In this document: one piece after another, positions 7,340-13,966 of the stretch | How the letters are laid out: each line of letters begins with the position of its first letter | Position numbering within the stretch: position 1 is the stretch's first letter | Assembly (NCBI GenBank): GCA_023128855.1 | Contig: JAGMDE010000018.1 | Coordinates: forward strand, 1 to 23,361 | Source: Thermoplasmatales archaeon | Lineage (GTDB): Archaea > Thermoplasmatota > E2 > DHVEG-1 | DNA: 23,361 nucleotides | Direction: 5' to 3' | Program-made: the position numbers and the translations under genes | Notes under the pieces: model-generated | The model's input: the letters and a program-made list of their open reading frames with translations, nothing else | Told to the model about the DNA's origin: nothing | Database searches by the model: none

Positions 7340-8215
7340 ATGAGAATAGAAAAAAATGACATAGAAGAATTTTTCAAACTACATAAATCATTATTGCTTT
7401 ATGTCAACAACAAAAAAAATCTGATCAAAGGAGTTTCTACTATTCCTGAGTTACAGGAGGTTCCACTCAAAAAAATCGGTGAATTACGAACCATAACAGT
7501 AAATGACCCAGCATTAGTTGACTCATTTATCAAAGAAAATCCATTTAAATTTACCAATGAAGAACTAAAAACCGTTGAAAGTTGGAAAAAAGGGATTTTT
7601 GATACATTCTTCATTGTAAATTACGCAGATGATGAAACGTTTTTTTATCACCCTGAGACAAAAAAATGCTATGGCGTCTTATCACTAAATGACCAGCTTG
7701 AAGAAATGCTTGGATCTTACATCCCAAGAGTTGTCAAAACATGGCTTATACCCTTTAAAGATAGAATAATCTATGATGGGTTTATTTCACCTTGCAATAT
7801 CGTGCTGGGGGAAAATATGAGTAAAAACATTCAGGCAGAATATACAGAAGCAATCGTTAAACATCGTGTGCTAACTTCATTTAATTCAAGGGAAGAAAAA
7901 TCATGTTCGGATGAAGAACTACTTAAATTCTATATGAAATCTGAGACTAATCGAGATAGGTTTTGGGAAGAAATTGAAACATTGAGAGTGAAAAACCTGC
8001 AGCTGAAAGCACTCTTCCATCAAGAACATGGACGGGTCTTATCCAGGAAAATAAAAACAAAACTGAAAGAGATCGGGGCAACAGGACATTTCGCTGTTAT
8101 TGATAACATTGTTGTTGCGAGTGCACCAACAAAAAAAGAGTTAGACACGCGAATAACTGAAATAATACCTGAAGAGAAAAAAGAATGGGTACACCAGTTT
8201 AAGATACAATCTTAA
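7340..8215 (+). CDS. Conserved soluble protein, unknown function
   Basis: The 291-residue product has no membrane segment. Its middle holds FDTFFIVNYADDETFFYHPE, then CYGVLSLNDQLEEMLGSYIP and TWLIPFKDRIIYDGFI. I know this order (a YGVLgL...LPFkgrIIYDG core) from uncharacterised bacterial and archaeal proteins, but not a function for it. The C-terminal ~70 residues are basic and helical (about 215-291). A GGGG ribosome-binding site lies before the ATG. It is the third gene of the SWIM-YkgJ run, 18 nt after the YkgJ gene, so a shared pathway is likely. No catalytic residues can be named. Confidence 0.65.
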   Translation: MRIEKNDIEEFFKLHKSLLLYVNNKKNLIKGVSTIPELQEVPLKKIGELRTITVNDPALVDSFIKENPFKFTNEELKTVESWKKGIFDTFFIVNYADDETFFYHPETKKCYGVLSLNDQLEEMLGSYIPRVVKTWLIPFKDRIIYDGFISPCNIVLGENMSKNIQAEYTEAIVKHRVLTSFNSREEKSCSDEELLKFYMKSETNRDRFWEEIETLRVKNLQLKALFHQEHGRVLSRKIKTKLKEIGATGHFAVIDNIVVASAPTKKELDTRITEIIPEEKKEWVHQFKIQS

Positions 8216-8252
8216 ATCCTCGATGGAAGTTTACCCTATGGATGGATAGATC

Positions 8253-8681
8253 ATGCCACTACAGAAAAAATGGGTTTTTAATCCAAATGCTGGAGGAATA
8301 AAGATTCCTGAATCTATCAAGCGTGAGGTAATCCAACGCGTTACTGAAACATCTGAAAAGCATTTCAAGGGTAAGTATACTCGCTTGAACATCTACTTCA
8401 AAAACCAGTTCTGTTATATCGATGCATTTACTGAACCAAAAGTTAGTACGAACTGGCCTCCAAAAGATTGGCCGGAAACACGAGAAGAATATATCAATCG
8501 CATCAGGGGTACACCGACTCATTTATGCCGTCTTCGATATTTTGGAAAGGACCAATGGGGTTATGCATTTTATACTTATAGCAATGAGAAATATGAACTA
8601 TGTGTTTATCAAAATGGAGAGTTTTTTGGAAAACCTGAAGATGCATTCTTTGCTTCAGCAATGGTCTACCTACATGATTAA
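8253..8681 (+). CDS. Conserved hypothetical protein, compact soluble family
   Basis: The 142-residue product has the look of a widely spread uncharacterised family. It opens with LQKKWVFNPNAGGIKIPESI, has QFCYIDAFTEP near residue 52, a WPPKDWPETREEYI stretch near 68-81, and PTHLCRLRYFGKDQWGYAFY near 87-106. The Trp- and Pro-rich centre and the aromatic end suggest a small alpha/beta domain. No catalytic motif can be assigned. It lies 37 nt after the preceding gene, in the same direction, and ends the four-gene run. Confidence 0.65.
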   Translation: MPLQKKWVFNPNAGGIKIPESIKREVIQRVTETSEKHFKGKYTRLNIYFKNQFCYIDAFTEPKVSTNWPPKDWPETREEYINRIRGTPTHLCRLRYFGKDQWGYAFYTYSNEKYELCVYQNGEFFGKPEDAFFASAMVYLHD

Positions 8682-8985
8682 CTGGGGTCAATCATAACTA
8701 AGAAAAAAAACCATTTAGAATAAGAACATATTGCCATATCATATTACCTTTTAATAGTGCAAAAATTATTTTTAAAAACAATTTTCAATAAGTATTTCAG
8801 AAAAAGAAAAGAAAAATTTTAGTGAGACAGTATTAAATGCCTTAAAACAAATAAACAAAAAAACGCCGTTATTCGTTTGAATTTTCTCCTGTTGACGAGT
8901 TTGAGTACCGCCGCGTCCGCTATATTTTTATAATTAAATATCATAGATATAGTAAGCAAACATTTATATATAATAAAATATACCT
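8682..8985. other. Intergenic stretch carrying left copy of a GC-rich repeat
   Basis: This roughly 300-nt AT-rich gap holds no convincing gene. Its only distinctive part is the GC-rich 14-mer at 8908-8921, which recurs at 11274-11287. A TATA-like TTTATATA lies at 8963-8970. Confidence 0.5.
8908..8921 (+). repeat. Left copy of 14-bp GC-rich direct repeat (possible att site)
   Basis: CCGCCGCGTCCGCT is identical to 11274-11287 and strongly GC-rich in an AT-rich setting. The two copies bracket the AbiE-like locus. Both are preceded at 20-24 nt by AATTTTCT. This is consistent with a past site-specific integration, but no integrase lies between them. Confidence 0.6.
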
Positions 8986-8999
8986 ATGTATAGCAAAGG

Positions 9000-9009
9000 T
9001 TTAAATATT
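9000..9009 (+). promoter_or_regulatory. TATA-like box for the AbiE-like pair
   Basis: TTTAAATATT ends 21 nt before the ATG at 9031. This spacing fits a leaderless transcript from that ATG and is one reason to prefer it over the upstream ATG at 8986. Confidence 0.35.
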
Positions 9010-9030
9010 ACTTTTTATTGCTATGTATTT

Positions 9031-9621
9031 ATGAAAGGAGATAAACGCGAGAGGATTATTAGAATTCTCCTCGATACGCCAGATGGTAGTCTTACTGCCT
9101 ACCGTATTCATCTTGAATCTGAATGTTCACAACCCTGGGCACTTTCATATCTTAAAAAATTGGAAAAGATGGATTTTATTAAAAAGACAAAGGTTACCAA
9201 TGTTTATGGACTTTTTGAATATTGGCTAAAAATACGCTCTCCTCTCCAATGTGCAGACTATCATCTTCAAAGTGATCCTCTCAAGATCATTCGAAGCAGT
9301 AATCTTTCATATGCTCTAACTACGTATCAAGCCGAAAACCTAATTCACGGTTATCTTTTACCCACCCGTACAGATTTTTATATTTTAAAAGATCAGTTGG
9401 ATTTATGGCATCAATATCTTATCTCAAATGGGTTAGTTGGAGCAGGAAATACTAGGATAATCATTGCTGACCCTCACATCGTTAAAAAATATATTCTTAA
9501 ACAGAAAGGATATAATATGGTATCCAAATCACAACTAATCTGCGATCTCCTCATGGAAGGAGGTGTTGCTATAGAAGCTGCAAATATTCTTATCTTGGAG
9601 TGGTATTCTGGAGTATTATAG
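9031..9621 (+). CDS. AbiEi-like winged-helix antitoxin/regulator
   Basis: From the ATG at 9031 the product is 196 residues. The N-terminal ~65 residues look like a winged helix (RIIRILLDTPDGSLTAYRIH ... ALSYLKKLEKMDFIKKTKV). The C-terminal part includes GLVGAGNTRIIIADPHIVKK and SKSQLICDLLMEGGVAIEAA, which resembles the AbiEi-type antitoxin second domain. The next gene is an AbiEii-like nucleotidyltransferase, which supports a type IV toxin-antitoxin pair, in which the antitoxin also represses its own operon. An in-frame ATG at 8986 would add 15 residues that do not look like the domain. A TATA-like box favours 9031. The family call is by pattern and context, so it is moderate. Confidence 0.62.
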   Translation: MKGDKRERIIRILLDTPDGSLTAYRIHLESECSQPWALSYLKKLEKMDFIKKTKVTNVYGLFEYWLKIRSPLQCADYHLQSDPLKIIRSSNLSYALTTYQAENLIHGYLLPTRTDFYILKDQLDLWHQYLISNGLVGAGNTRIIIADPHIVKKYILKQKGYNMVSKSQLICDLLMEGGVAIEAANILILEWYSGVL

Positions 9622-9664
9622 TGATCAAATAACAAGCATCTCAGCAAAATATCTTGCTACCCTC

Positions 9665-9943
9665 ATGAAATCTATTAATACTCGCATCTGTCTTCTTGGA
9701 GGCTGGGCGGTATACCATACTGTTAACGACTATTTTTCAAATAAGAAAAAACGCCCATATCTTGGATCACGCGATATTGATTTTGGGATCTATCTTAAAC
9801 CAATGATGAGCAAAAGTGAACTCATTTCAACAACATTGTTTAAAGTGCTAAATATACTCGAATCCGAGGGTTTTCAAGCTGAAGGAATTAGATACAGAAA
9901 AGACATTACATATAAAAGTAAAAATCCGAACGATGGAAAAATG
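9665..9943 (+). pseudogene. AbiEii-like nucleotidyltransferase, 5' part, split by IS element
   Basis: This fragment holds the nucleotidyltransferase core, CLLGGWAVYHTV followed by LGSRDIDFGIYL, i.e. the GG and G-S-x-D-x-D motifs with the first two catalytic acids. The sequence upstream in the same frame also reads like the usual N-terminus (EYYSDQITSISAKYLATLMK), so translation may begin near 9605-9608, overlapping the antitoxin gene; the only codons there are ATT and CTG, behind GGAGTGGT. The coding sense is lost after about 9943, where the IS200/IS605 element begins. As it stands the ORF runs 9 more codons into the element and stops at 9970. Confidence 0.75.
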
Positions 9944-9962
9944 ACATCCTCCCAAAATGAAT

Positions 9963-9976
9963 CCATCTAAAGATGG
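9963..9976. repeat. Left-end subterminal hairpin of the IS element
   Basis: CCATCT-AA-AGATGG is a perfect inverted repeat near the left end, the expected TnpA recognition hairpin for this class. Confidence 0.65.
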
Positions 9977-10084
9977 GGGTATCCCACCCGGTATATTTTT
10001 TTTATAGATGTTACATGAAGGAACGCAAACCATCTTGCTTAAAACATATCGGTCACCTTTGCTGACTGAGAGTAGTATTAAGCG

Positions 10085-10648
10085 ATGGTTTACACAAAGT
10101 CATCCTTCATGTTACACAAATACTCGCATTTCAATCCAAACAAGTATCAGCTAGATGTTAAGATTGCAACCGTTCGTAATGGGTTCCATTGTAAGTACAA
10201 CATCAACTATCACCTTGTTTGGATTCCAAAATATAGAAAGACCTTACTAAAAGACAATGTGAAAACAGCATTGAACACCATCCTCATAGAACAATGCAAA
10301 CAACTACGTTTAGAGACACTTGCACTGGAAATCATGCCAGATCACCTCCATCTTTTTGTCGGTGCAAAACCCACCCACATACCCCACATTATCGTTAAAC
10401 AGTTGAAAGGTGTCTCATCGCGTAAACTCAGGGAACAATTCCCTGAATTAGAATATCTAGGCTACCCAAGCCAGCGGAAACATTTTAAGCATTTATGGGC
10501 ACGAGGATATTACTGCGGCAGTGCGGGACATGTCAGTCAAGACGCAGTCAAGCGATATATCCTTGAACAAGACGGAAAAGAAGTATTTGAATACAACATC
10601 TATGGAGATCTTACAGGTAAAACAAAGATCGGGGATTTCACTAGGTAA
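10085..10648 (+). CDS. tnpA: IS200/IS605-family transposase TnpA (HUH, Y1)
   Basis: The 187-residue product is a single-strand transposase. The HUH motif is H87-L-H89 in MPDHLHLFVG, and the catalytic tyrosine is probably Y158 in SQDAVKRYILEQ. The fold start YHLVWIPKYRK (residues 42-52) is typical. TnpA of this class is usually 130-155 residues; here ~30 extra N-terminal residues and a ~25-residue tail are present, so a later start may be used, although the reading is uninterrupted. It acts by cutting single-stranded DNA at subterminal hairpins, leaving the donor site exact on excision. The gene appears intact, so the element may still be active. Confidence 0.9.
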   Translation: MVYTKSSFMLHKYSHFNPNKYQLDVKIATVRNGFHCKYNINYHLVWIPKYRKTLLKDNVKTALNTILIEQCKQLRLETLALEIMPDHLHLFVGAKPTHIPHIIVKQLKGVSSRKLREQFPELEYLGYPSQRKHFKHLWARGYYCGSAGHVSQDAVKRYILEQDGKEVFEYNIYGDLTGKTKIGDFTR

Positions 10649-10686
10649 AGATCATTTTTTTTATAGGTTTAAAAAGAAGTTAGACC

Positions 10687-10710
10687 CAATTCATCCGCAA
10701 CAATGAATTG
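10687..10710. repeat. Right-end subterminal hairpin of the IS element
   Basis: CAATTCAT and ATGAATTG form a perfect 8-bp stem around an 8-nt loop, just downstream of tnpA. This is the expected right-end recognition hairpin. Confidence 0.7.
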
Positions 10711-10727
10711 TTGGGTATTCTTGGGGA

Positions 10728-11195
10728 TTTTTTATAAAAGAAGAATCATTTCCGCTTTATATTGACATCATTGTCAATTCTTATCCGCCAAGCTATTCAG
10801 ATATCATTCATCAATATTTCTTTGAGGAGCCACTCGTTGAAATAATATATGACAATCGACAAAATCAAATAGATATGCCCAAAATTAGTAATCTTATTTT
10901 TATGCCAATACCGGAAATCCTCTTAGCCTGTAAGATAAAAGCTATTCCAGGTCGAGATACACACTATAAACGTGTTAAAGACATATGTGATCTATATAGT
11001 CTCCTCTTTTATACAGCAAAATCTTTTGATAAAACGGTTAATGAATTGAAAAAATATATTCAATCAGACGCAGTAATACATTTGAAAAACACTATTAACA
11101 AAGAAATGATGGAAGAAAGCGAAAGAAAAATCGGAGAACCCTCTGGCTCTATTAACACGGTTATTGGTAACCTCTTTAATGAATTTGGAATCTAA
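10728..11195 (+). pseudogene. AbiEii-like nucleotidyltransferase, 3' part, split by IS element
   Basis: Translation in the resumed frame gives FFIKEESFPLYIDIIVNSYP and onward. YIDIIV supplies the third catalytic Asp of the nucleotidyltransferase fold. Later comes FMPIPEILLACKIKAIPGRD and HYKRVKDICDLYSLLF, the helical part typical of AbiEii-like proteins. An ATG at 10875 would only give 106 residues lacking all catalytic acids, so it is unlikely to act as a gene by itself. With the 5' part the intact protein would be roughly 245-270 residues, close to usual family length. The IS element separates the first two catalytic acids from the third. Confidence 0.75.
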
Positions 11196-11273
11196 AAATA
11201 TTGAATTAAGCTTCAATACTTTGTTTTGTATAAACATATTAAAATTTTCTACTGGAGAAAATCATTCCTAATC

Positions 11274-11287
11274 CCGCCGCGTCCGCT
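11274..11287 (+). repeat. Right copy of 14-bp GC-rich direct repeat (possible att site)
   Basis: Identical to 8908-8921 and in the same orientation. It lies after the toxin fragment and before the glycosyltransferase promoter, marking the likely right boundary of the AbiE-like insert. Confidence 0.6.
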
Positions 11288-11310
11288 CCTTTTTCATAAA
11301 AAATATTTTT

Positions 11311-11330
11311 TAGAAATACTTATAAAAAAA
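11311..11330 (+). promoter_or_regulatory. BRE/TATA-like promoter of the glycosyltransferase pair
   Basis: TAGAAATACTTATAAAAAAA has an A-rich BRE-like part followed by CTTATAAAA. It ends about 30 nt before the TTG start at 11360 and leaves room for the GGAGATC ribosome-binding site in a short leader. Confidence 0.45.
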
Positions 11331-11359
11331 TAGATATTGTTTGCTCGAGGAGATCAGAG

Positions 11360-12694
11360 TTGAAGGAGGAGTTTATTGATTTTATCAAAAAACATCCTAT
11401 TAGCATAATATTGATTATTGCAGCAATTCTGTATATTCTCTGGATTTGGTTACCCCTTGGTCTTATTCATTCATGGAACGAAGCATATTATATGATGCGT
11501 GTTACACACGTAGCAGAAGGAGGATCTTACTTAGATGGCTCATTTGATAACCCTCCATTATTTGTTTATTCTTTATCACTCCTCTCAAAAATCACCGGAA
11601 TTAGTTTAATTGCATTTAGATTTGTTATAGTGTTTTGCACTTTAATTACAACATATCTTATTTATCAAATTGGCTGTATCTTTGGTAAGAAAAGAGCAGG
11701 GTTAGTTTCCTCATCTTTATATGCGTTCTTTCCAATGACTGTAATATTTAGTAAAATAATACAGATTGATCTATTTGCTGTAATGCTTATGACAGCTGCC
11801 TTTTATTTTGCTGTTTTAGGAGTTAAGAAAAACAAAAATTGGTTTTATCTTTCAGGGCTTTTTTTAGGTCTTACTGTTTTTACAAAATTCCCAGCAGCTC
11901 TTGTAATTTTACCTATCTTTTACTATATGTATTCTCAAAAAATTCAGATAAAATATTTCTTATTACTAATTGTAGAAGCTATTTTGGTGCCATTACCATG
12001 GATAGCTCATGTTTTAATTGTTAAACCTTCATTTTTAAGATCAAGCGCTTCATCTTCGAAAAATTTCTTTGGACTGGGGAGTATGCATATAGATGCACCA
12101 CCGTATCAGTTGGCTATGGTTATATTAGCAACCCTCGTTTTTGTATCTCTGTTAATTTTATTCTGGAAGCGTAAACCAAAGTCTGCAGAAGAAAAAACCC
12201 TTATATTGTTCACATTGATATTTTCTGGTTTCTTCTTACTATTACCAAATCATGAGTATTATCTTCTGCCTGTACTTGTTCCGCTTTTTCTGTTTTTGGG
12301 AAGTATTTACAAAAAAGAGGAGAAGTGGAAAAAAGTTAAAAAAATTCTAATTGTCTTTTTGATAATATCTGTAATATTACTTGTAACAAGACCATTATAT
12401 GATGTTAATTGGGAAGAAGCAAGTAATTATGTAAAAGACAACTATCCTGAAAATTTAACAATTTATTCAACAAGTCCTAGAGTGACAGAGTACTATATGC
12501 AGCAAGAAGTGAATTGGCTTCATCCTAACAAGATAGAGAATATCTCAGAAAATAAAACAATAATTATGTTTACTTGTTATGACAGATTTAATCTTGAGAA
12601 TTTGCAAATTTTAGGAATTATTAAAGAAAAGTTTACGTTATTGAATAGCATCAACGACAAAATCCTGATTTATGGAAGTAAAGATTTAGTCTGA
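11360..12694 (+). CDS. GT39/ArnT-like polyprenyl-phosphate-sugar glycosyltransferase, integral membrane
   Basis: The 444-residue protein has a cytoplasmic basic N-terminus, a first membrane helix (about 13-33), and then a first external loop with HSWNEAYYMMR (38-47). That loop places an acidic residue where PMT/ArnT enzymes have their catalytic acid. FDNPPLFVYSLSLL (62-75) is the usual motif before helix 2. About nine more hydrophobic segments follow and a ~90-residue polar C-terminal domain ends it. Such enzymes move a sugar from a dolichyl- or undecaprenyl-phosphate carrier to protein, lipid or glycan outside the membrane. The donor may be made by the next gene, 8 nt downstream. The start is TTG 11360, chosen for the GGAGATC site 4 nt upstream. 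Confidence 0.8.
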   Translation: MKEEFIDFIKKHPISIILIIAAILYILWIWLPLGLIHSWNEAYYMMRVTHVAEGGSYLDGSFDNPPLFVYSLSLLSKITGISLIAFRFVIVFCTLITTYLIYQIGCIFGKKRAGLVSSSLYAFFPMTVIFSKIIQIDLFAVMLMTAAFYFAVLGVKKNKNWFYLSGLFLGLTVFTKFPAALVILPIFYYMYSQKIQIKYFLLLIVEAILVPLPWIAHVLIVKPSFLRSSASSSKNFFGLGSMHIDAPPYQLAMVILATLVFVSLLILFWKRKPKSAEEKTLILFTLIFSGFFLLLPNHEYYLLPVLVPLFLFLGSIYKKEEKWKKVKKILIVFLIISVILLVTRPLYDVNWEEASNYVKDNYPENLTIYSTSPRVTEYYMQQEVNWLHPNKIENISENKTIIMFTCYDRFNLENLQILGIIKEKFTLLNSINDKILIYGSKDLV

Positions 12695-12702
12695 GGAATT
12701 CA

Positions 12703-13779
12703 ATGAACGTCTCGATTATTGTTCCGACATACAAAGAAAAAGAAAATATTTCAAAACTTTTTGATAGGCTATTCAAGGTTTTTAAAACCCATAAAATAAA
12801 TGGGGAAATAATAGTAGTAGATGACGACTCTCAAGATGGAACAACCGAAGTAGTAAATAAGTATAGTAAAACCCATCCTGTAAAAATTATTGTACGAAAA
12901 GAGGAACGTGGACTTGCCTCAGCTTGTATTGAAGGATTCAAATCTGCTAAAGGGGATATACTACTTGTAATGGACGCAGATCTACAGCATCCTCCAGAAA
13001 AAATACCAGAATTAATTAATGCAATCAAAAACGGTGCTGACATTGCCATAGGCAGCAGATACGTTGAAGGCGGAAGTCTTGGTAAATGGGGCATTGGAAG
13101 AAAAATTGTATCAAAAGGAGCCTCAGCACTTGCAAACATGTTGTTCAGTGAAATTAAAGATATCAAAGATAAGGAATCTGGTTTTTTTGCTTTTAAAAAA
13201 GAAGTTATAAAAGATGTAAAATTAAAACCTAAGGGATATAAGATTCTTTTGGAGATTCTAATTCTAGGTAATTATGATAAAGCTGAAGAGGTTGGTTTTG
13301 AATTTGGAAAGAGATCATCTGGGGAAAGCAAACTTGGAATTGGAATTATTTTTTCTTATATCTCTCATTTGATCAGGCTTTTGTGGGCCTCTGGAAAACT
13401 TGCAAAACTTATTAAATTCTGTTTTGTAGGATTACTTGGCGTAGGTGTTAATCTTGGCATTTTGTATTTTTTGACAACCGCTGGTTTGCATTATATGATC
13501 TCTGGTGCTATTTCAATTGAAGCATCGGTACTTGCCAACTTCTTCTTAAATAGAGCCTGGACTTTCAAAGAAGAAGCAAAATATGTAAGCTTAAAGAAGT
13601 CGATAATAAAAGACCATGCTACAAGGTTCATTGGTATTTTGATAAACTACGTCGCGCTCTATACCTTTACAGAGATGTTCAATATGTATTACATGTTTTC
13701 AATGCTTATTGGAATTATCATTTCTACTCTTTGGAATTTTATTGGAAATGTCATGTGGGTGTGGAAACAAGAAAAATAG
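12703..13779 (+). CDS. Dolichol-phosphate mannosyltransferase-like GT2 fused to GtrA membrane domain
   Basis: Residues 1-230 are a GT-A fold family 2 glycosyltransferase of the Dpm1 type: VSIIVPTYKEKENI (3-16), DDDSQDGT (40-47), the metal-binding DAD at 91-93 in MDADLQHPPEKIPEL, and AIGSRYVEGGS (115-125). Residues 234-354 form a GtrA-like domain with four membrane helices (KFCFVGLLGVGVNLGILYFL ... WNFIGNVMWVW). The GT2 domain transfers a sugar, usually mannose, from its nucleotide to dolichyl phosphate. GtrA-type domains are thought to help move or hold the lipid-linked sugar. The gene overlaps nothing and lies 8 nt after the GT39-like gene, so donor synthesis and use are probably co-expressed. 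Confidence 0.9.
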   Translation: MNVSIIVPTYKEKENISKLFDRLFKVFKTHKINGEIIVVDDDSQDGTTEVVNKYSKTHPVKIIVRKEERGLASACIEGFKSAKGDILLVMDADLQHPPEKIPELINAIKNGADIAIGSRYVEGGSLGKWGIGRKIVSKGASALANMLFSEIKDIKDKESGFFAFKKEVIKDVKLKPKGYKILLEILILGNYDKAEEVGFEFGKRSSGESKLGIGIIFSYISHLIRLLWASGKLAKLIKFCFVGLLGVGVNLGILYFLTTAGLHYMISGAISIEASVLANFFLNRAWTFKEEAKYVSLKKSIIKDHATRFIGILINYVALYTFTEMFNMYYMFSMLIGIIISTLWNFIGNVMWVWKQEK

Positions 13780-13966
13780 ATATTAATTCTTCATTATTCT
13801 TTTATTTGGTACTTTTTGACAATTATTTAATATAGTAAAAATGTATTTCTATTTGTAAGATGGGATGCAAGAAAGTGACTAGTTTATCTTATAACAAGAT
13901 TAGATGCACTTTATCAAATACAGGGATTATGATAGATTTTTATGATAAGTTTTTGAGGCTTTATTT

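Larger units (their letters stand above)
9944..10727 (+). mobile_element. IS200/IS605-type single-gene insertion sequence
   Basis: The element carries one gene, an HUH transposase, and a subterminal hairpin at each end: CCATCT-AA-AGATGG at 9963-9976 and CAATTCAT/ATGAATTG at 10687-10710. Such imperfect palindromes, rather than inverted terminal repeats, mark IS200/IS605 ends, and no target duplication is expected. I set the ends, give or take about 15 nt, where the host nucleotidyltransferase reading resumes: joining 9943 to 10728 restores frame and gives a plausible DGKM-FFIKEES junction. No tnpB is present. Confidence 0.8.

Noticed and set aside
9944..10727. tnpB or omega-RNA partner for the IS200/IS605 element
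   Set aside because: No RuvC-like ORF exists within or next to the element; it is a tnpA-only type.
10875..11195. Independent 106-residue gene
   Set aside because: It is the C-terminal piece of the split nucleotidyltransferase; the same frame is coding upstream of its ATG back to the IS end.
12831..13166. Minus-strand ORF of 111 codons
   Set aside because: Antisense to the GT2 catalytic core with its DAD and GSRY motifs.
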